Shown in pieces: positions 43,119 through 51,657 of a stretch of DNA of 64,000 nt; within the stretch, counting starts at the first letter, position 1; every line of letters starts with the position of its first letter. Position numbers and translations under genes: made by a program. The notes beneath the pieces were generated by a model. It had not been told where the DNA came from and made no database searches. It saw only the letters and a list, made by a program, of their open reading frames with translations. The stretch is from positions 14,177 to 78,176 of the forward strand of contig CAZBJJ010000005.1 of the NCBI GenBank assembly GCA_964492245.1, in the 5' to 3' direction. The stretch is from CAZBJJ01 sp964492245. Its GTDB lineage: Bacteria; Spirochaetota; Spirochaetia; Treponematales; Breznakiellaceae.

Positions 43119-44110
43119 ATCTTATTCGCTGCGTTTGCAGGCCGGTCTTTTTGGTTTTCGCTGTCCATTTTTATCTGCCAGCGCCCGTCGACACGCTCAA
43201 AGGAGGATGCCGGTATATTTATTATCTGCCCCTCTTCGCCCTGTAGGCGAATGCTGCTGGTTACGGGGTTCACTTCTACAGTGCGCCAATTCATGCCATT
43301 CCAAAATAGGCGGTAGCCCTCCGAGGGCATGCTTCTGCGCGCCTCTTGGTAAAAACCGTGCTCGTATGAAAGGCAGCAGAGCAATCGTCCACAGGGCCCC
43401 GAAATTTTTAAAGAATTCAGGCTCAAGTTTTGGTCTTTCGCCATTTTAATGGAGACAGGTTTAAGTTTGTCGGAAATACTGTGGCAACAGAAGGCCCTGC
43501 CACAGACTGCCAGTCCCCCAACGACGCGGGCCTCGTCGCGCACACCTATTTGACGCAGCTCAATGCGCAGCTTAAAAATTGCCACCAAGTCCTTTACCAA
43601 TTCTCTAAAATCCACGCGGTTTTCGGCAGTAAACAGAAAAATTATTTTGCTGTCGTCGAACAAATAATGCACCGCTACTAATTTCATATCCAGGCGATGT
43701 TCCTTAATTTTTTCTTTGCAGAGATTGACCGCCTCTTGCTCCTTTAGGCTAAATTCGCGTTTTTTTTCTAAATCGGCCTCGTTGGCAAGGCGTTCCATGT
43801 GAACAATATCAGATTTTGGCACAGAAATTTCCTGCGATATCTTCCCCGATATCTTTGCCATATCCCTTCCAAAGCGTGTGTTAACAATAATCTCTCTGCC
43901 ATTGTTCAAGTTTGCGTGATCGCTTGAGACAACAAGATTTTCGTTCGACCAGGGCAGATTAATTTGATACCAGGTTTTGCCGTCTCGTAATGGTACAATT
44001 ACCTGACGGACCTCGCCTTCGTCTTCGGCTATTTCGTCTTCTCGAAGAGCTTCTTCTGCCTCGCTGTTTCGAGCCCTACTATCGTCAGAGCCCTGTCTAT
44101 ATTCTTCCAT
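43115..44110 (-). CDS. PSP1-domain protein, YaaT/RicT-like
   Basis: This 331-residue cytoplasmic protein has the PSP1 C-terminal domain of YaaT (RicT): FCCHSISDKLKPVSIKMAKDQ and GPCGRLLCCLSYEH contain the conserved cysteines that in the Bacillus Ric complex help hold Fe-S clusters. The family partners with YaaR-region proteins and RNase Y to control mRNA maturation, and with DNA replication initiation in some bacteria. An acidic N-terminal tail of about 40 residues precedes the domain. It follows the YaaR-like gene by 14 bases, the same neighbour as in Bacillus, where yaaR and yaaT lie close together. Confidence 0.9.
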   Translation of the reverse strand: MEEYRQGSDDSRARNSEAEEALREDEIAEDEGEVRQVIVPLRDGKTWYQINLPWSNENLVVSSDHANLNNGREIIVNTRFGRDMAKISGKISQEISVPKSDIVHMERLANEADLEKKREFSLKEQEAVNLCKEKIKEHRLDMKLVAVHYLFDDSKIIFLFTAENRVDFRELVKDLVAIFKLRIELRQIGVRDEARVVGGLAVCGRAFCCHSISDKLKPVSIKMAKDQNLSLNSLKISGPCGRLLCCLSYEHGFYQEARRSMPSEGYRLFWNGMNWRTVEVNPVTSSIRLQGEEGQIINIPASSFERVDGRWQIKMDSENQKDRPANAANKI

Positions 44111-44124
44111 ATTAAAAGTCTCCT

Positions 44125-44640
44125 TTAATGGAGGAGATCTACAAGTAGACCGTTAATTTCCTCGATATTTGCCAAAATTTCCAAGCCTTTTTTTTGCCCG
44201 CTCAAAATACCGGTGGCCAGGTTCTCCAGTTTTTGGTTTACAAGGCGGACAATGGTAAGTTTTTTCTTTTCGAAAATGCTTTTTTTTACCCAGGTTTCAT
44301 TGGTAGTATAGCCATGTTCTACAATAAAGTGAAGAAACTTTTTTATAGCATTTTTATATTTAAGGAGGTTTTCGGGCGAGGTTCTGTCGCGCAGGGCATC
44401 GCCTAGGCTGTGAATATCGTCTAAAAGCTGGGGTATGTCGGCTTCGCTGGGGGCATCTGCGCTTTCGATATTTTGAATCTCGGACATCTCTTTGGTGGTC
44501 TTAAAGACCGAGCCAAAAGATTTTCGTTTTGTGCTGGCTGTCTTAGAGGTTTTTTCTTTGTTTAATTGTTTTTGCGCCTCGCTATAGGCATACAGATTGG
44601 GGAGACCCGCGATATCGGGATTGAAATCAAGTTTTGCCAT
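44125..44640 (-). CDS. YaaR family protein (DUF327)
   Basis: This 171-residue helical protein is of the YaaR/DUF327 type (NLLKYKNAIKKFLHFIVEHGYTTNETW is the core of the family). Its function is not known. AAAGGAG lies before the ATG. It sits between the bactofilin gene (12-base gap) and yaaT-like gene; conservation of the yaaR-yaaT neighbourhood between Firmicutes and this genome suggests a shared pathway. Confidence 0.88.
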   Translation of the reverse strand: MAKLDFNPDIAGLPNLYAYSEAQKQLNKEKTSKTASTKRKSFGSVFKTTKEMSEIQNIESADAPSEADIPQLLDDIHSLGDALRDRTSPENLLKYKNAIKKFLHFIVEHGYTTNETWVKKSIFEKKKLTIVRLVNQKLENLATGILSGQKKGLEILANIEEINGLLVDLLH

Positions 44641-44652
44641 GGCAAAGCTCCT

Positions 44653-45069
44653 TTATCCAATGCTCATTCTCGACAGTATGCTCCTGCGGTCCTGCCACCG
44701 CCTTAGTTTTGTCTTCCAGTCCTCGCTATTGCCCGAGGCAATAACAAGGCCCTGAACAATGCCAGCCTGCTCCAAACGAATTTTCGTAGTAATTATATCA
44801 CCTAAAATAAGGGCTGTGGGCAAAATATGCACTTTTTCACTGGCAAAGACATTGCCTTTGACAATGCCCCCAATGGTAACTGTCGTTCCATGCACATCGC
44901 CTTGAATCTGGGCAGCCTCGCCCACTACAACCCGCCCCTTAGCTTTAACACAGCCAATTAAAAAGCCATCTAGGCGGATGGAGCCATCAATTTCGACATC
45001 TCCCTTAATAGAACTGCCAATTCCCACAATGCTATTGATAATATGAGACTTGTTATTGACTGCGGGCAT
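44653..45069 (-). CDS. Bactofilin (polymer-forming cytoskeletal protein)
   Basis: This 138-residue protein is a beta-helix bactofilin. The central domain (about 15-110) shows the repeating hydrophobic/Gly pattern (SSIKGDVEIDGSIRLDGFLIGCVKAKGRVVVGE). Bactofilins form filaments that position cell-wall enzymes and shape curved or helical cells, usually with an M23 peptidase encoded alongside. Here that peptidase gene lies two bases upstream. The flanking tails are short and carry basic residues at the C terminus (TKLRRWQDRRS). Confidence 0.95.
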   Translation of the reverse strand: MPAVNNKSHIINSIVGIGSSIKGDVEIDGSIRLDGFLIGCVKAKGRVVVGEAAQIQGDVHGTTVTIGGIVKGNVFASEKVHILPTALILGDIITTKIRLEQAGIVQGLVIASGNSEDWKTKLRRWQDRRSILSRMSIG

Positions 45070-45071
45070 GT

Positions 45072-46121
45072 TTAATTACCCTTTTGCTTACTGGCAGACA
45101 GGCTCGAGCGAATGTTAATATATTTTAAGGGGTCTTCGACATTGGAGCCCACATGCACCTCGTAATGGAGGTGGGGACCAGTCGATTTACCGGTGTTGCC
45201 AATAAAGCCGACGACCTGGCCCTGTTTTATCCGATCGCCTTTTTTAACACTTGCATTGCGCAGATGGGCATAGCGGGTGTAATAGCCATGTTTATGTTTG
45301 ACAATAACATAATTGCCATAACCAAAGGCCTCGTAATCGACGGTTACCACTTGGCCATCGGCGGTGGCTATTACCGGGTCGCCCACGCGCCAGGTGGAAA
45401 GGTCCAGGCCGGTATGAATGTACCAGAGGCCGGTAAAGGGGTCGGGGTTTTTGCCAAAGGTCTGGGAAATATGGCCGATACCCCCCTTTATGGGCCAGAG
45501 ACTGGGAATATCGCGCAAAAGAGCATTCTGCGAGGATAGCAGACCGCCAAGCTCTTCCACTGGTTTGGCGGCTTCGTCGAGCCAGGCACTTAGCCGGCGC
45601 AGTTCGCCAATTTCCCGCAAATTACCTTCGGCACTGTCGGAGAATTCAAAAAAACCAGCTAAATCGCCCTTTTGGCTGGTTTCGGGGCTTTTATTGAGCA
45701 TGCGAGAAAGGCCCAGCGTCTGTAAGGTGGAGTTTAAAGAAAATTCAAAGTTCTTTGCCGATTTTATTAAATTGCTCGTCTCGTCCCGCAGTTGATCCAA
45801 GTTGGCCTGTGTCGCTTTTAGGTTGGAGGTTCGATCGCCAAGAGCGCCGGCAGTCTGGGCATAGTTGTTCGTATACCACACAAAGCTGCCAATTATACCG
45901 GCAAGGACAAAGAAAAAGAAAAAGATAGAAATAAAATTAACCTGAAAATTATATACTTTTTTTTCGGAGTGGGGGACGAACATAAAGGTGTATTTTCGCC
46001 CAATAAATTTGAAAAAATTCTTAAAAAAACGCCCAATAGCTACAAAGCCGATGCGAATAGCTCGGAACATGCGGCGGACAATGGTATTTTCTAAGCGCTT
46101 GAATCGGTGGACCGAGGGCAC
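45072..46121 (-). CDS. M23 family metallopeptidase with membrane anchor (bactofilin partner)
   Basis: This 349-residue protein has a basic cytoplasmic N-terminal part of about 58 residues, one membrane helix (about 59-84), a coiled-coil spacer (about 95-200) and a C-terminal LytM/M23 endopeptidase facing the periplasm. Zinc ligands are H236 and D240 (HTGLDLS) and H319 of HLHY, with H286 as catalytic partner, so it should cut peptidoglycan cross-links. The start is GTG at 46121 with AGGAG seven bases upstream. With bactofilin it is probably a determinant of helical or curved cell shape, as reported for Helicobacter Csd1/CcmA and Leptospira bactofilins. Confidence 0.93.
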   Translation of the reverse strand: MPSVHRFKRLENTIVRRMFRAIRIGFVAIGRFFKNFFKFIGRKYTFMFVPHSEKKVYNFQVNFISIFFFFFVLAGIIGSFVWYTNNYAQTAGALGDRTSNLKATQANLDQLRDETSNLIKSAKNFEFSLNSTLQTLGLSRMLNKSPETSQKGDLAGFFEFSDSAEGNLREIGELRRLSAWLDEAAKPVEELGGLLSSQNALLRDIPSLWPIKGGIGHISQTFGKNPDPFTGLWYIHTGLDLSTWRVGDPVIATADGQVVTVDYEAFGYGNYVIVKHKHGYYTRYAHLRNASVKKGDRIKQGQVVGFIGNTGKSTGPHLHYEVHVGSNVEDPLKYINIRSSLSASKQKGN

Positions 46122-46199
46122 TTCTAGCTCCTATTGAAACTTGCAATTGAATCGCCCCTGCAAAAAATACAGCAAGGATTCTTCATAGAGGTAATTAGC

Positions 46200-46228
46200 A
46201 GTATATCAGCGACATATTGAACTGTCAA
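46200..46228 (-). promoter_or_regulatory. Promoter of the M23-bactofilin-yaaR-yaaT operon
   Basis: On the minus strand a perfect TTGACA (46228-46223), a 17-base spacer and TATACT (46205-46200), giving a leader of about 70 bases before the GTG at 46121. Confidence 0.85.
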
Positions 46229-46272
46229 ATGATACAGTTGCTTTTGTAATAATCGGCAGAAAAAAGGATAAT

Positions 46273-46301
46273 TTGACGCTTTTAATAAGCTGTGTTATAT
46301 T
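46273..46301 (+). promoter_or_regulatory. Promoter of the tatD-dus pair
   Basis: TTGACG at 46273-46278, a 17-base spacer and TATATT at 46296-46301. It faces away from the M23 promoter and leaves a leader of about 43 bases before tatD. Confidence 0.8.
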
Positions 46302-46350
46302 CTTAGTATCCAGTTTGGACTTCCGCATCTCAAAGTCTTAAGAGTTAGCC

Positions 46351-47124
46351 ATGCAATTTTTTGATACTCATGCCCACATTGGGCTTATACATGATGATCC
46401 CATAGAACAGCTACGTGTCTGCCAGGCAGCACGGCATGCAGGAGTGAGCCGGTTAATATCAATTTGCAATAGCCTGCACGATTTTAATCAGGTATACGAA
46501 AACCTTAAAAGCGCCGATTTTGTCTATCATGCTGTGGGTGTCTCCCCCTCCGAGGTGCAAAATCCTGGGCGAACTTGGCAGGACAGCATCGACAAGGCGG
46601 TTAGGCTGCCACGCGTTGTGGCAATTGGAGAAATTGGCCTCGATTACTACAAAAAATATGGCGATAAAAAAAGCCAAATAGAGCTCTTTGTGGAGCAATT
46701 GGAGCTGGCCGCTAAATACGATGTACCAGTTATTATCCACAATAGGGACGCTGGCCAAGACGTCTTAGATATTTTACGCGACTGCCTGCCCCCAAAGGGC
46801 GGAGTCCTGCACTGCTATTCGGAAAATGCTGAATATGCAGAAAAGGCCCTGGAGCTAAATCTTCGTTTTTCCTTTGCCGGAAATTTAACCTACCGCAATG
46901 CCCGCAATTTACACGAGACGGTGGCGATGCTGCCCTTGGATCGTATTTTGCTGGAATCCGAAAGCCCATTTATGGTGCCTGCCGAGTATCGGGGTAAAAG
47001 AAATATGCCTGCATATATGCCCAGCACAGCAGGGTTTTTAGCTGAATTCCTGGAAATGGACGAAGCCGAATTGGCCGCACAGCTTTGGCAGAATTCCTGC
47101 GAGTTTTTTGGCTTGGAGGCCTAG
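46351..47124 (+). CDS. TatD family metal-dependent hydrolase (DNase)
   Basis: This 257-residue TIM-barrel protein of the TatD/YcfH family has the N-terminal metal motif DTHAHIG, IGEIGLDYY with the bridging Glu, VIIHNRDA and HCYS. Such enzymes act as 3'-5' exonucleases or deoxyribonucleases, and for some members also on D-amino-acyl or RNA substrates. Despite the name it has nothing to do with Tat protein export. It is followed by the dihydrouridine synthase gene after 6 bases. Confidence 0.92.
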   Translation: MQFFDTHAHIGLIHDDPIEQLRVCQAARHAGVSRLISICNSLHDFNQVYENLKSADFVYHAVGVSPSEVQNPGRTWQDSIDKAVRLPRVVAIGEIGLDYYKKYGDKKSQIELFVEQLELAAKYDVPVIIHNRDAGQDVLDILRDCLPPKGGVLHCYSENAEYAEKALELNLRFSFAGNLTYRNARNLHETVAMLPLDRILLESESPFMVPAEYRGKRNMPAYMPSTAGFLAEFLEMDEAELAAQLWQNSCEFFGLEA

Positions 47125-47130
47125 GGTTCG

Positions 47131-48132
47131 ATGTCCTTAGCGCATTTGCTGCGACCCATACACATTGCCCGCCTGAAAACGGCGGGCAATTTATTTCTGG
47201 CACCGGTTGCCGGTTACTCCGACCGAGCCTTTCGCAGCCTTTGCGTAGAAGAAGGGGCAAGCCTTACCTGTACCGAACTTATTTCTGCCGAGGCCTTGGT
47301 GCGCGATTCCAAAAAAACGGCGGCAATGCTCGGGCGGGCGGATAACGAGAAGGTCTATGCAATACAGTTGTTTGGCAACAATAGCCAGCAATTATACCGC
47401 GCAAGCTGTCTTTTGGCCGACTACGAGCCAGATGTACTGGACCTGAACTGTGGCTGTCCTGTGCCCAAGGTGGTTAAAACGGGGGCTGGCTCCGCACTTT
47501 TAAAGGATCTGCCGCGTCTGGGGAGCATTGTCGAGGCAATGGTGCGGGCCTCGCAGGAAAAACTGGGAAATATACCGGTTACGGTTAAAATACGGGCTGG
47601 CTGGGACGAAAGCTCGATAAATTTTTTAGAGGCTGCCCGCGTAATAAAAGAGAGCGGCGCGGCCCTTATAGGCTTTCATGCGCGCACTCGGGCCCAGGGC
47701 TACACTGGCCTTGCCAAGCATCAGTGGACGGGCGAATTGGTTGCCAGTAGCGATTTGCCCATTGTGGCCTCGGGCGATGTCTTTAGCCCCGAGGCCGCTG
47801 CCAATATACTTTCTACAAGCTCCTGTGCAGGTGTTATGTTTGCCCGAGGGGCAATGGGCAACCCATTTATTTTTCGGGAAACAATTGATTATTTGACCAA
47901 GGGAAGCTGGACTGCTGTAAGTGCCCCGACGCGCCTTGCGGCCGGCTTTGGCCAATTGAAGCTTTTAGCCCAGGATGTGGGCGAAGAACATGCCTGCCGC
48001 GAAATGCGCAAACATTTTTGTGCCTATACGAGGGGTTTGGCCGGAGGGGCTGCCCTGCGCAATGCATTGGTGCGTGCCAACACAATAGAAGAATATAAGC
48101 TTTTGCTTGCCCCGTTTTGTACCGATATTTAA
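47131..48132 (+). CDS. tRNA-dihydrouridine synthase
   Basis: This 333-residue FMN enzyme reduces uridines in the D loop of tRNA. Visible motifs are the opening LFLAPVAGYSDRAFRSL, the catalytic-Cys block DLNCGCPVPKVVKTGAGSAL, VTVKIRAGWD and the FMN-phosphate site FARGAMGNP. Features match the DusB-like branch common in bacteria with a single Dus. It follows tatD closely and is probably co-transcribed. A short hairpin (TGAAAAAT/ATTTTTCG) lies about 10 bases after its stop, but without a clear U tract. Confidence 0.94.
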   Translation: MSLAHLLRPIHIARLKTAGNLFLAPVAGYSDRAFRSLCVEEGASLTCTELISAEALVRDSKKTAAMLGRADNEKVYAIQLFGNNSQQLYRASCLLADYEPDVLDLNCGCPVPKVVKTGAGSALLKDLPRLGSIVEAMVRASQEKLGNIPVTVKIRAGWDESSINFLEAARVIKESGAALIGFHARTRAQGYTGLAKHQWTGELVASSDLPIVASGDVFSPEAAANILSTSSCAGVMFARGAMGNPFIFRETIDYLTKGSWTAVSAPTRLAAGFGQLKLLAQDVGEEHACREMRKHFCAYTRGLAGGAALRNALVRANTIEEYKLLLAPFCTDI

Positions 48133-48200
48133 GAGTGTATGCTTGAAAAATATTGATTTTTCGATGCTAAGTACTTGCTAGTAGGTGGTTTTAAGCTTAA

Positions 48201-49796
48201 ATGAATATTATCAATCGAATTGGAGATTTTTTCTTAGATTTATTTTCGCCGGAAAAGGAACGGCGAAAAAAGCGTGAACTGCGACAAATTCGTCAGACAA
48301 TTAAAGAATTTAAACCCAATGTTTATAAGCCAGTGAGCAAGATGGTCCAGCCGGCCTTTGCGAATGCACTTTATAATTTTACTCTTTTAATCAAACCCTT
48401 GCAGGATGTCTTCGAAAACAGCCTTTTAGCCAGTGATTCACGCATTGCCCGCCGGCATTGGGACTGGCTACTGGAAAGTCGTTTAAGCGACAAGGTTTTT
48501 CGTCTGGTCGAAGGCCTATACTACGAAAACCTTTTGCAGCGTTTTTCGCTAGAGCCCGATCGCAAGGCTCTTACTGCGCGGGTCAGAGCCGAAGGCAGTA
48601 CCGTATTAAAGGCCCTCGATGGGCCAGAAATGCGGATGGCCGATGGCGATTTAATGGAGCTTGAACGCATTGTAGATATTTGTCGATACGATTATATCCG
48701 GATTCTCCGCCATTTTACGCCGAAGGATGGCGGCAAGACCCGCGAGGGGAGGGTTAAATATCAAGCTGCCAATGCCGAACCCTTAGCAGCCGAGCTCGCC
48801 GACCTGTATTCGGTATTTGTGGGTGCCAGAATGACTGCAGCAGTTCAAGAGGATGTCCTTCGTCTTGCAAGCCGGCAGGGCAGCCAGGCAATATCGGCAA
48901 TGGAAAAACGATTGACAAAGCTGGCAAACCAGATGAACCATTTTTTGGATAGCATTTTTTCAGAAAAGCTCCTTGTGCCCCTTGTGCAGCTTATAAAAGA
49001 GGATAGTAGCTATATGCCTCCGCCCCCGGTCCAGCCTGCGGCGCGGCTTTCAGTTTACCGCGAAACCTTAGTTAGACGTTTTAAGGACGATATTGATAGA
49101 ATTCAGCGGGAGCTGCAGGAAACAGCTCTAAGTGCGGATATTGCAAAGCTCTTTGGCAGTTCGCCGAAGGGGGGCCTGCTCTCGGCTATTTCATACAACG
49201 ACGATTTAAACTCTCGCCTGCAGACCGAGGCAGCCCTTTCGCTGCGCTATGTTATGCCTTTTCGATTGCTCAAGACCTTTGATCGGCGTTTTATTACCCG
49301 TGAATATATAGAGGCCTGTAAGCGAGTGGTGGTCGAAGGTTTTTTTAACAATACCCTTTTCAGGTCTCGGATGACCGATGCCATTGGAAAAATTGAGAAA
49401 ACTCAGACAAGGATATCCATTTTCGAAGAGGCATCGGCAACCAAGGGCCGGGTAAACACCGCCTCCTTGCGCAGGGCCCTGGACGAAATGGGGAAAGGAA
49501 AACTGAAGGTTGAGTCGGTGGAGCGCATCGCCACCAGCTTGGACCAAGGCGCCCGCGAGCTTGTTGAACAGGAGGTTTTAACGCTGCGGGAATTGGCGGA
49601 ATTTGTCCACGATGTTATATCGGATTTTAAAAAACCCACGCCAGACCTTGTGGTAAATATAAAGACCCTGGCAAATTCCAAGGAGAAGCAACTCATTCCC
49701 ACAATGCTCAATGGCTACAATGCCACCGCACAGTTTTTAAAAATTATGAAGGCTTTTATGATTGTGAGCCCAATAAAAGATGAACATTCGGTATAA
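48201..49796 (+). CDS. Large conserved protein of unknown function (possibly DUF5312-like)
   Basis: This 531-residue protein has no signal peptide, membrane helix or catalytic motif that I recognise. It is highly charged and helical throughout, with a basic N-terminal segment (EKERRKKRELRQIRQTIKEF) after a short amphipathic start (MNIINRIGDFFLDLF) that could lie on the membrane. It resembles large uncharacterised spirochaete proteins grouped under DUF5312, but I cannot confirm this without a search. AGGTGG lies 12 bases before the ATG, rather far. It lies between dus and the diguanylate cyclase gene and reads in their direction. Confidence 0.75.
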   Translation: MNIINRIGDFFLDLFSPEKERRKKRELRQIRQTIKEFKPNVYKPVSKMVQPAFANALYNFTLLIKPLQDVFENSLLASDSRIARRHWDWLLESRLSDKVFRLVEGLYYENLLQRFSLEPDRKALTARVRAEGSTVLKALDGPEMRMADGDLMELERIVDICRYDYIRILRHFTPKDGGKTREGRVKYQAANAEPLAAELADLYSVFVGARMTAAVQEDVLRLASRQGSQAISAMEKRLTKLANQMNHFLDSIFSEKLLVPLVQLIKEDSSYMPPPPVQPAARLSVYRETLVRRFKDDIDRIQRELQETALSADIAKLFGSSPKGGLLSAISYNDDLNSRLQTEAALSLRYVMPFRLLKTFDRRFITREYIEACKRVVVEGFFNNTLFRSRMTDAIGKIEKTQTRISIFEEASATKGRVNTASLRRALDEMGKGKLKVESVERIATSLDQGARELVEQEVLTLRELAEFVHDVISDFKKPTPDLVVNIKTLANSKEKQLIPTMLNGYNATAQFLKIMKAFMIVSPIKDEHSV

Positions 49797-49871
49797 AGGG
49801 GGTAGATTTTTCCTCTAATTGCTTGTTTTTGCGTTTATACTGTATTAGAATTGAGGAAAGAGAATATAAAT

Positions 49872-50975
49872 ATGACAAATTTCGACGATCAGTTTATCAG
49901 CCCCGACCAGAATGTATCTACAGAGATAGATGAATATGAAAAGCAGATATTCGACTTAAAGCAATTATTGGAAATTTCGAAGAGCCTCAATTCGACCCTC
50001 GACTATAATATTTTAATTGATTCAATTCTCTATACCTGCATGGCCCAGATTAAGGTGCTTAAGGCCGGCCTTTTGGCAAAAAAAGGCTTGGATTCCAATT
50101 GTTTTAGCCTGCACCGCAATTTTAAGGGCTTTGAAATTGATAACGCCAGCGAAATGGCGCTCTCCGAAGACCACGAGCTCATTCGCCTTTTTACTAAAAA
50201 TTATCGCTGTTACACGCTTAAAGAAATAGAAGAAGAGCTGGACTGTACCGAGGGGCTGGAGGCCCTGTACGAATTAAATCCCTCGCTTATTATCCCCCTA
50301 AAGGCCAAGGGAGTTATAAACGGCATCATTCTTTTGGCAGACCGCATAGACGACAGCGACTTTGAAAACTACGAGCGGGAATTAATTTTAAACATTGCCA
50401 CCCTAGCCTCAATTGCTATTAACAATGCCTTCCTCTTCGAAATGACTACCACCGACATGATGACGAAGCTAAAAATGAAGCATTATTTTTATACGGTGCT
50501 TTTAGAGAGAATGCAGATTGCGCGAGAGCGCAATACCTGTATTTCGATTATCATGCTGGACATCGATTTTTTTAAAAAGTTTAACGACACCTGGGGGCAT
50601 TCCTGTGGCGATGCCGTTCTTAAAGATGTGGCCCAAAGCATTGCCTCCTGTGTGCGCAGTGTGGATGTTGCCGCCCGCTATGGGGGCGAGGAATTCTGTA
50701 TTTTACTTGAAGAGACCGATTTAGACGAGGCAATTGAGGTGGCAGAGCGGGTACGCCAGACCATTGAGCAGTCGGTTACCGTCTACGATGGGGAAAGCTT
50801 AAAGGTTACCGTCTCCTGCGGCGTGGCCATGTACGACATCGACCGCGACCTTTCGGCGAAATCTATAATTGACCGTGCCGACAGAGCCCTGTATAAATCG
50901 AAACAGGAGGGCAGAAACAGAGTTACTGCCGATATTTTTGATGGCGAAGAAGGCGGGGCGAGCTACGACTCTTGA
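49872..50975 (+). CDS. GAF-GGDEF diguanylate cyclase
   Basis: This 367-residue cytoplasmic protein has a short coiled-coil start, a GAF domain (about residues 40-185) and a C-terminal GGDEF domain. The active site reads RYGGEEF near residue 270, and five residues before it is RSVD, a complete RxxD inhibitory site, so it should make c-di-GMP with product feedback. The ATG at 49872 is preferred over a TTG at 49851 because AGGAAAG lies upstream of the former and the protein pattern begins there. It stands 75 bases after the DUF5312-like gene. Confidence 0.93.
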   Translation: MTNFDDQFISPDQNVSTEIDEYEKQIFDLKQLLEISKSLNSTLDYNILIDSILYTCMAQIKVLKAGLLAKKGLDSNCFSLHRNFKGFEIDNASEMALSEDHELIRLFTKNYRCYTLKEIEEELDCTEGLEALYELNPSLIIPLKAKGVINGIILLADRIDDSDFENYERELILNIATLASIAINNAFLFEMTTTDMMTKLKMKHYFYTVLLERMQIARERNTCISIIMLDIDFFKKFNDTWGHSCGDAVLKDVAQSIASCVRSVDVAARYGGEEFCILLEETDLDEAIEVAERVRQTIEQSVTVYDGESLKVTVSCGVAMYDIDRDLSAKSIIDRADRALYKSKQEGRNRVTADIFDGEEGGASYDS

Positions 50976-51000
50976 CCGCCCTTGTGCTATTGCCTACCTT
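50972..51000 (+). promoter_or_regulatory. Promoter of the rhomboid gene, leaderless arrangement
   Basis: TTGACC at 50972-50977, a 17-base spacer, TACCTT at 50995-51000, then six bases and the ATG at 51007. The -35 box overlaps the end of the GGDEF gene. Confidence 0.65.
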
Positions 51001-51006
51001 TAAGCT

Positions 51007-51657
51007 ATGAAATTTCTTCGAAAGCCCTTTGTCTACACATACAATAATGTCGTCCTTTATATAATTGGGATTAACATTCTGTTTTTTATTGCCCAAAATA
51101 TTTTGGACCGGCCCCCCTTTAATCCTTGGTTTACCTGGGCCCTCGCTTTAAACGTGAACGATGTCCTGCAACGGGGGCAGGTCTGGGCCTTTGTAACCTA
51201 TATGTTTGCACATGGCGGCTTCCAGCACCTGCTTTTTAATATGATTGGCCTCTTCTTTTTTGGGACAGCAGTGGAGCGGCGCGTGGGCAGTAGCGAGTTT
51301 TTGCTTTTTTATTTTACTACCGGCATTTTGGCAGGGCTAACCTCGTTTTTTGTGTACCTCATTGGCGGTGCAGCCAATGTCCAGCTTTTGGGGGCATCTG
51401 GTGCGGTGTATGCCATTCTTTTGGCCTATGCCGTGTTTTTTCCCGATTCTCGCATCTATATTTGGGGCATTCTCCCCATTCGGGCCCCCCTTTTAGTGGG
51501 TTTTTATATTCTCAGTACCCTTTATTTTTTAATCGGTGGCAGGGGAGGGGGCGTTGCGCATTTGACCCACTTTGCCGGCCTTGTCTTTGCCTGGATTTGG
51601 TTTCCGGTGCGCTATGGCTATAATCCCCTGCATTCCTTTATTGGCAGAGGACGATGA
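51007..51657 (+). CDS. Rhomboid family intramembrane serine protease
   Basis: This 216-residue inner-membrane protein has six helices. The catalytic Ser is S131 in LLGASGAVYA and the His is H188 in THFAGLVF; HGGFQHLLFNM at 69-79 is the typical oxyanion-side motif. It cuts membrane-spanning substrates within the bilayer. The substrate is not known. There is no ribosome site, and the promoter position makes the mRNA leaderless. It overlaps the next gene by four bases. Confidence 0.93.
   Translation: MKFLRKPFVYTYNNVVLYIIGINILFFIAQNILDRPPFNPWFTWALALNVNDVLQRGQVWAFVTYMFAHGGFQHLLFNMIGLFFFGTAVERRVGSSEFLLFYFTTGILAGLTSFFVYLIGGAANVQLLGASGAVYAILLAYAVFFPDSRIYIWGILPIRAPLLVGFYILSTLYFLIGGRGGGVAHLTHFAGLVFAWIWFPVRYGYNPLHSFIGRGR

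Noticed and set aside
48143..48166. Hairpin after dus (TGAAAAAT/ATTTTTCG)
   Set aside because: The stem is AT-only and short and lacks a following U tract, so it is not supported as a terminator.
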